Positions 16,826 to 21,100 of a DNA stretch of 21,100 bases are shown here, one piece after another. The DNA lies in the NCBI GenBank assembly GCA_002316275.1, contig DCDE01000034.1, positions 1 through 21,100 on the forward strand, in the 5' to 3' direction. The notes beneath the pieces are model-generated. The model was not told the origin of the DNA, did no database searches, and saw only the letters and a program-made list of their open reading frames with translations. The translations under genes were made by a program, and so were the position numbers. The first letter of the stretch is position 1; every line of letters begins with the position of its first letter. This DNA is from Caldifarciminota bacterium UBA1063 (GTDB taxonomy: Bacteria; Hydrothermota; Hydrothermia; UBA1063).

Positions 16826-18163
16826 ATGTCGCAGATAGATGAAGTCATAGCAAAAGTAAAGGAAAAAGATAAGGACCAGCCTGAATTCATTCAGGCAGTG
16901 ACTGAAGTGCTCACCACACTCAAACCAACCGAAGAGAAGCATCCTGAATTTGTTAAAGCAAAGATATATGAAAGAATTGTTGAACCTGATAGAATAATAC
17001 AGTTTCGAATTGCTTGGATGGATGATAACCATAACGTCCATGTAAATCGTGGTTATAGAGTACAATTTAACAATGCTATTGGCCCGTATAAGGGAGGATT
17101 GAGATTTCACCCTTCCGTTAACGTCGGCGTCATCAAATTTCTTGGATTCGAACAGACTTTCAAAAATTCCCTCACAACTCTTCCTATGGGAGGCGGCAAA
17201 GGCGGTTCGGACTTTGATCCCCGTGGCAGATCCGATGCCGAAATTATGAGGTTCTGCCAGGCTTTTATGACAGAACTCTTTAGACACATAGGCCCTGACA
17301 CTGACGTACCAGCTGGCGATATCGGCGTTGGAATAAAAGAAATTGGGTATCTTTTTGGTCAATATAAAAAGATAGTCAATGAGTTCACAGGTGTCCTCAC
17401 AGGCAAAGGCTTGACCTGGGGTGGTTCCCTTATCCGACCTGAGGCAACAGGCTTCGGAGTTGTCTACTTTACAGAGGAAGTACTGAAGACAAAGGGAATG
17501 AGCATAGAAGGTAAAACAGTAGCGATTTCAGGATTCGGAAACGTTGCCTGGGGTGTGGTGCAGAAAGTAGCGGAGCTCGGTGGAAAAGTGGTAACCCTTT
17601 CGGGACCTGATGGGTTTATATATGACCCCGATGGAGTTAAAGGTGAAAAGATTGAATATATGCGAGTAATGCGCGCATCTGGAAGAGATAGAGTACAGGA
17701 CTATGCAGATAAATTCAAAGTAAAGTTTGAACCAAACAAGAGGCCATGGTCGGTGCCTGTGGACGTAGCGATACCATGTGCAACACAGAATGAGCTTGAC
17801 ATCGAAGATGCGAAACAGCTTGTAAAAAATGGAGTCAAATGCGTTGTTGAGGCAGCGAATATGCCTTGTACACTGGATGCAATGAAATACTTCCAAGAAA
17901 ATAAAATCCTTTTTGGACCTGCAAAAGCTGCAAATGCTGGTGGTGTTGCCGTATCTGGCTTGGAAATGACACAAAATAGCATGCGTCTATCATGGTCAAG
18001 AGAAGAAGTTGATGCAAAACTCCGTGAGATTATGATCAAAATACACAATACATGCCTCGAAACCGCTGAAGCGTATGGAAAGCCAGGCGATTATGTTACA
18101 GGAGCAAACATTGCCGGTTTCTTAAAAGTCGCAGACGCAATGCTTGCCCAGGGAGTTCTATAA
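16826..18163 (+). CDS. gdhA: Glutamate dehydrogenase, hexameric class
   Basis: The 445-residue enzyme interconverts glutamate with 2-oxoglutarate and ammonia. Catalytic K125 lies in PMGGGKGGSDFDP and D165 in PAGDIGVG; the substrate-binding KGGLRFHPSV motif is present. The Rossmann motif is GFGNVAWG (236-243). F237, P261 and D262 match the residues known to favour NAD in the Clostridium symbiosum enzyme, and the overall sequence looks closest to that enzyme, so NAD use is more likely than NADP. It has a near-perfect ribosome binding site (AAAGGAGGT) and starts 20 nt after the NuoG-GltD gene with no terminator between them, so it is the last gene of that operon. The role could be glutamate fermentation feeding NADH to the transhydrogenase, or ammonia assimilation. 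Confidence 0.97.
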   Translation: MSQIDEVIAKVKEKDKDQPEFIQAVTEVLTTLKPTEEKHPEFVKAKIYERIVEPDRIIQFRIAWMDDNHNVHVNRGYRVQFNNAIGPYKGGLRFHPSVNVGVIKFLGFEQTFKNSLTTLPMGGGKGGSDFDPRGRSDAEIMRFCQAFMTELFRHIGPDTDVPAGDIGVGIKEIGYLFGQYKKIVNEFTGVLTGKGLTWGGSLIRPEATGFGVVYFTEEVLKTKGMSIEGKTVAISGFGNVAWGVVQKVAELGGKVVTLSGPDGFIYDPDGVKGEKIEYMRVMRASGRDRVQDYADKFKVKFEPNKRPWSVPVDVAIPCATQNELDIEDAKQLVKNGVKCVVEAANMPCTLDAMKYFQENKILFGPAKAANAGGVAVSGLEMTQNSMRLSWSREEVDAKLREIMIKIHNTCLETAEAYGKPGDYVTGANIAGFLKVADAMLAQGVL

Positions 18164-18179
18164 TTCCCGAGTGAACCCA

Positions 18180-18216
18180 AAACAGAGCCCCCCAAAGGGG
18201 GGCTCTGTTTATTTAT
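18180..18216 (+). terminator. Rho-independent terminator after the glutamate dehydrogenase gene
   Basis: A perfect 14-bp inverted repeat (18180-18193 and 18197-18210, arm AAACAGAGCCCCCC) with a 3-nt AAA loop is followed by a T-rich tail (TTTATTTA). It closes the transhydrogenase-GDH operon. The Nif3 gene's ribosome binding site starts only 8 nt after the stem. Confidence 0.93.
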
Positions 18217-18228
18217 GTGGAGGAGAAA

Positions 18229-18981
18229 ATGGATTTAAAAACGGTAATTAATTACCTCGATGAACTTCTAAAAACAAATGAAATTAGTGATGAATCCCTG
18301 AACGGGTTGGTACTTGAAAATAACGGAATGGTAAGCAAGGTTGGACTCGCTGTCGATTTTAATACCTCTGTGATTGAAAAGGGCATCGAAGAAAAAGTGG
18401 ATATGATGATATTTCATCATGGCCCATATTGGGGGAGCCCGGTTCCTATCACAGGCTCATTCTACAAGAAAATAAAGTTACTAATTTCGAATAATATTGC
18501 CGTGTATGTCTCCCATTTGCCCTTAGACCTGCATCCCCAGTTTGGCAATAACTCTTCAGCAATGAAACTCCTCGGGTTCGAGAATACGGAAGAATTTGGG
18601 AACTACCATGGCATAAACATTGGGAGGAAATTTTCACTTAAAGAGCCTACGAGATTTGAAGATCTGCTTACTCTTTTAGAATCAAAAATCGGTAAGCCCA
18701 TCTTGTACTGGAAGTTTGGTGAAGATTTCATCAAGGAAGGTGCTTTTGTTTCCGGTGATGCTGTCTTTTCGCTCCCTGAAGCAATTGAAAAGGAACTTGA
18801 TGTACTAATTGTTGGAGAACCTCGACACTACTCATATTCAATAGCAAAGGATAACAACATAAATTTAGTTTTTATGGGGCACTATCAGTCTGAAACACTT
18901 GGAGTAAAATCGTTGGGTAAACACCTTTCAGAAAAATTTGGTCTCGACACAACATTTCTATCTGAATCTACTGGACTCTAA
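18229..18981 (+). CDS. Nif3/YbgI (DUF34) family metal-binding protein
   Basis: The 250-residue protein is of the short, single-domain Nif3/DUF34 class. All expected dinuclear metal ligands are visible: H63 and H64 (FHHGPYWG), D100 (LDLHP), H218 and E222 (GHYQSE). These match the spacing in E. coli YbgI. Family members are often labelled GTP cyclohydrolase I type 2 without firm proof; the cellular role is unsettled. I chose ATG 18229 because a strong GGAGGAG site sits at 18219-18225; an in-frame GTG at 18217 would place the start inside that site. It has no clear promoter between the terminator and its start, so it may depend on read-through or on a promoter inside the end of the glutamate dehydrogenase gene. 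Confidence 0.9.
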   Translation: MDLKTVINYLDELLKTNEISDESLNGLVLENNGMVSKVGLAVDFNTSVIEKGIEEKVDMMIFHHGPYWGSPVPITGSFYKKIKLLISNNIAVYVSHLPLDLHPQFGNNSSAMKLLGFENTEEFGNYHGINIGRKFSLKEPTRFEDLLTLLESKIGKPILYWKFGEDFIKEGAFVSGDAVFSLPEAIEKELDVLIVGEPRHYSYSIAKDNNINLVFMGHYQSETLGVKSLGKHLSEKFGLDTTFLSESTGL

Positions 18982-18994
18982 TTAATTTGTATGG

Positions 18995-19023
18995 TTGATT
19001 TTACCAGTATTCCAAAATAAAAT
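18995..19023 (+). promoter_or_regulatory. Promoter of the sugar permease genes, predicting a leaderless mRNA
   Basis: TTGATT at 18995-19000 and TAAAAT at 19018-19023 are 17 bp apart. The permease ATG at 19030 begins 6 nt after the -10 box, which is where transcription itself should start. No Shine-Dalgarno precedes the ATG. The mRNA would therefore begin at or within a base or two of the start codon. Confidence 0.6.
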
Positions 19024-19029
19024 TAACTT

Positions 19030-19974
19030 ATGCGTCAGGGGAAGAGAGAGTTCCTTTATGGAATGTTGTTTCTCTTGCCTGCTGTTGTAATACTCCTCGT
19101 TTTTAAAGTCCTTCCAGTTCTTCTCGCCTTTGATATCTCTTTCCACGAATGGGGGATCGCAGGCGACAAAGGTTTTGTCGGACTTCAAAATTACATATTC
19201 CTATTGAAGGACAGATATTTCTGGCAAGCTCTCTGGAATACTTTTTTGTACACACTTTTTTCAGTACCCCTGAGTATTATAATCTCACTTTTTATTGCCT
19301 ATCTTCTCAATCAAAACATAAAGGCTGTCGGTTTCTTCAGAACAATTTATTTCCTGCCCGTCGTCACCTCCCTTGTAGCCGTCTCTGTAGTCTGGAAATG
19401 GCTATACAACCCGCAAAGAGGCCTATTTAATTCAATACTTGCAACCCTCAATCTACCCACCCTAAAATGGTTGGAAGAACCACGGGGCATCTTCGAGATG
19501 ATTACCGGGGCTGACTTACCATTTTTACTGGAAGGCCCATCTTTGGCTCTTTTCTCTCTCGTTATTTTGAGCGTGTGGAAGTCCCTCGGATACAATATCG
19601 TCATCTTTATTGCTGGCTTAAAGAATATATCTGAAACATACTACGAGGCGGCGAAAATCGATGGTGCAAACCAGTGGCAGATTGTTAAAAATGTTATGCT
19701 ACCACTACTCTCCCCCACAACATTCTATGTCCTTATAATGACAACGATTTCATCCTTTCAGGTGTTCGCACCCGTATGGATGATGACAGGCCCTCCTACA
19801 GGTGGGCCATTGGGTAAGACATCGGTTGTAATCTATTACCTATTTCGAAAGGGTTATGAAGAATATCAAGTGGGCTATGGTTCAGCCATCGCATTCATTT
19901 TCTTTATAATTATCCTCGCAATAACCCTATATCAGAGAAAAGTAACAGAAAAGAGGGTTTACTATGAAGTCTAA
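19030..19974 (+). CDS. Sugar ABC transporter permease, MalF/UgpA type
   Basis: This 314-residue inner-membrane protein has about six transmembrane helices (the first at about 10-32) and the permease-ATPase coupling EAA loop near residues 205-225 (YYEAAKIDGANQWQIVKNV). The length is typical of the CUT1 carbohydrate-uptake family. It forms a heterodimer with the next gene product, which overlaps it by 11 nt. A short insertion around residues 150-175 lies in the external loop before the core helices. Substrate cannot be read from the sequence; alpha-glucan oligosaccharides are suggested only by the GH57 gene elsewhere in the window. The binding protein and ATPase are not in view. Confidence 0.93.
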   Translation: MRQGKREFLYGMLFLLPAVVILLVFKVLPVLLAFDISFHEWGIAGDKGFVGLQNYIFLLKDRYFWQALWNTFLYTLFSVPLSIIISLFIAYLLNQNIKAVGFFRTIYFLPVVTSLVAVSVVWKWLYNPQRGLFNSILATLNLPTLKWLEEPRGIFEMITGADLPFLLEGPSLALFSLVILSVWKSLGYNIVIFIAGLKNISETYYEAAKIDGANQWQIVKNVMLPLLSPTTFYVLIMTTISSFQVFAPVWMMTGPPTGGPLGKTSVVIYYLFRKGYEEYQVGYGSAIAFIFFIIILAITLYQRKVTEKRVYYEV

Positions 19975-20791
19975 AGCAAACATGTGGAAAATAATCGTTT
20001 ATTTAATTCTCGTAATCCTCGCTGTGCTTTCTATTCTTCCATTCTACTGGATGATAACCACGTCGTTCAAAACCCCTGCTGAATCTATCGCAATGCCACC
20101 CACATGGTTCCCAAAAACCCTAACCACTTCTGCATACGAAACTGTTTTAACAAAAATCTCCTTTCCAAGGTATATGTATATCTCCTTCGTTACTTCCATA
20201 CTCACTGTTGCTGCCTCACTTCTTACAGCTCTCCTTGCAGCTTATGCATTTTCATGGATCCAGTTTAAGGGCAGGGATGCAATTTTCATGGGAATTTTAT
20301 CATTAATGATGGTCCCAATGCCTGTTTATATAATACCGTTGTTTTTGGTAGTCCAGCGCCTGGGGTGGCTGGATACATTGCACGTAATGATTATCCCTTG
20401 GTCGGTCAGTATATTTAGCATTTTCCTTCTAAGGCAGAATATGAGAACTATACCCAAGGATCTATACGATGCGGCAATCATTGATGGCTGTTCCCGGTTG
20501 AGGTTTCTCTTTCAAATTATAGTCCCATTGATAAAGCCAGCTATCACTACTACGGTAATATTTGAATTTATATCCAGCTGGAATTCCTTTATGTGGCCCT
20601 TAATGGTAATAAATAAGGACAACTTAAGACCTATTCAGGTGGGGCTTGCATATTTCGCTCAAGGTGAAACAACTAATTATCCAGCTTTAATGGCTGCATC
20701 AACCTTGGCTATTCTGCCTCTCATTATTCTCTTCTTCTTAGCACAGAAACAAATCATTGAGAGCTACGCTCGCACTGGTCTTAGAGAATAA
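19964..20791 (+). CDS. Sugar ABC transporter permease, MalG/UgpE type
   Basis: This is the second CUT1 permease, 275 residues. The N-terminal helix (about 9-30) is followed by the MITTSFKTP motif, which is typical of MalG-type subunits, then the EAA loop LYDAAIIDGCSRLRFLFQII (residues about 167-186). It keeps the usual G at the EAA-loop centre. The ATG lies inside the end of the upstream permease gene and has a purine-rich site (AAGAGGG), so the two are translationally coupled. A gene for an RNA ligase begins 4 nt after its stop. Confidence 0.93.
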   Translation: MKSKANMWKIIVYLILVILAVLSILPFYWMITTSFKTPAESIAMPPTWFPKTLTTSAYETVLTKISFPRYMYISFVTSILTVAASLLTALLAAYAFSWIQFKGRDAIFMGILSLMMVPMPVYIIPLFLVVQRLGWLDTLHVMIIPWSVSIFSIFLLRQNMRTIPKDLYDAAIIDGCSRLRFLFQIIVPLIKPAITTTVIFEFISSWNSFMWPLMVINKDNLRPIQVGLAYFAQGETTNYPALMAASTLAILPLIILFFLAQKQIIESYARTGLRE

Positions 20792-20795
20792 TTTG

Positions 20796-21100
20796 ATGTT
20801 GGATTCTTTAGCAAGCTTTATTAGCAAGAAAAGTGCAGTAGAAGAACATTATTTCAATATTAATTACATAAGATTTGTAGATGATGCAAAACCGTATAAG
20901 AGAGGTACTGTCATTTTTTCCGACGGCAAAATTATTCCTCCATATCCCAGAATCGGAAGATTTTTCATACTGGAGGAGGGTATAAAAAAATTTTTCAAAG
21001 AACCTTATTATATCGAAGAAAAAGCTGATGGCTACAATATTAGAATCACTCACTACGAAGGTACTCCTCTCGCCATAACGCGGGGCGGCTTCGTATGCCC
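20796..21100 (+). CDS. RNA ligase of the Rnl3 (Pab1020) family, 5' part only
   Basis: The first 101 codons are present; the gene runs off the right edge. The nucleotidyl-transferase motif I is K76-A-D-G (EEKADGYNIRI), where K76 would carry the AMP. The run TRGGFVCP about 20 residues later is characteristic of the Rnl3 group known from Methanothermobacter and Pyrococcus enzymes, which seal RNA and can circularise it. It begins 4 nt after the MalG-type permease, so co-transcription is likely. An in-frame TTG lies directly before the ATG at 20796. What RNA it acts on is unknown. Confidence 0.85.
   Translation, partial: MLDSLASFISKKSAVEEHYFNINYIRFVDDAKPYKRGTVIFSDGKIIPPYPRIGRFFILEEGIKKFFKEPYYIEEKADGYNIRITHYEGTPLAITRGGFVC

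Noticed and set aside
16802..17362. 186-codon minus-strand frame
   Set aside because: It is fully antisense to the gdhA 5' half, has no domain and no ribosome binding site.
18217..18228. GTG start for nif3
   Set aside because: It would place the start within the GGAGGAG ribosome binding site that serves ATG 18229.
20808..21053. 81-codon minus-strand frame
   Set aside because: It is the shadow of the RNA ligase gene, which runs off the right edge.

Overview
The window looks like chromosomal DNA of a thermophilic, anaerobic, fermentative bacterium, probably from a poorly cultured lineage; I cannot name the phylum. It is bacterial rather than archaeal: it has an initiator tRNA of formyl-Met type, sigma70-like promoters (TTGACT / 17 bp / TATAAT), Shine-Dalgarno sites, and FolD plus formate-tetrahydrofolate ligase. 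The anaerobic and heat-adapted reading is inference. It rests on a GH57 amylopullulanase-like enzyme, HydB/HndC-type iron-sulfur flavoproteins, two radical SAM proteins and an archaeal-type (Rnl3) RNA ligase. Genes are tightly packed, with 1-19 nt overlaps and few terminators.

Layout. (1) 1-530 has no gene I can support. (2) 585-4043 (+) encodes a secreted multidomain GH57 alpha-glucanase with three starch-binding modules. (3) 11393 to 4048 (-) reads as one long transcription unit: a strong promoter, tRNA-fMet, tRNA-Met, folD, fhs, a divergent YchF-like GTPase homologue, a radical SAM/DUF2344 fusion (TIGR03960 type) and a second radical SAM protein. It converges on the GH57 gene with only 4 nt between stop codons. 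(4) 11511-18210 (+) is a second operon with its own strong promoter: NuoE-like, NuoF/HydB-like, a NuoG-GltD fusion, glutamate dehydrogenase, then a strong hairpin terminator. (5) 18229-18981 (+) is a Nif3/DUF34 protein. (6) 19030-20791 (+) holds two sugar ABC permeases behind a promoter that predicts a leaderless mRNA. They are followed at once by the start of an Rnl3-family RNA ligase that runs off the window.

How they may work together. The secreted GH57 enzyme would cut alpha-glucans, and the permeases could import the oligosaccharides; the binding protein and ATPase are not in view. The NuoE/NuoF/NuoG-GltD set has an NAD(H)-FMN module and an NADP(H)-FAD module but no hydrogenase H-cluster, no membrane subunits and no full molybdopterin domain. 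This matches the plan of an electron-bifurcating transhydrogenase such as the Stn (Sporomusa-type Nfn) family linking NADH, NADPH and ferredoxin. The downstream glutamate dehydrogenase resembles the NAD-dependent clostridial type. The folate genes share a transcription unit with the initiator tRNA, whose formylation needs the 10-formyl-THF made by Fhs.

Most notable points: the transhydrogenase-GDH operon with a cluster-depleted NuoG-GltD subunit; a probable ATT start codon for the NuoF-like gene; a FolD lacking the catalytic lysine; a degenerate YchF coupled to two radical SAM genes; and evidence for leaderless or reinitiation-type translation starts.
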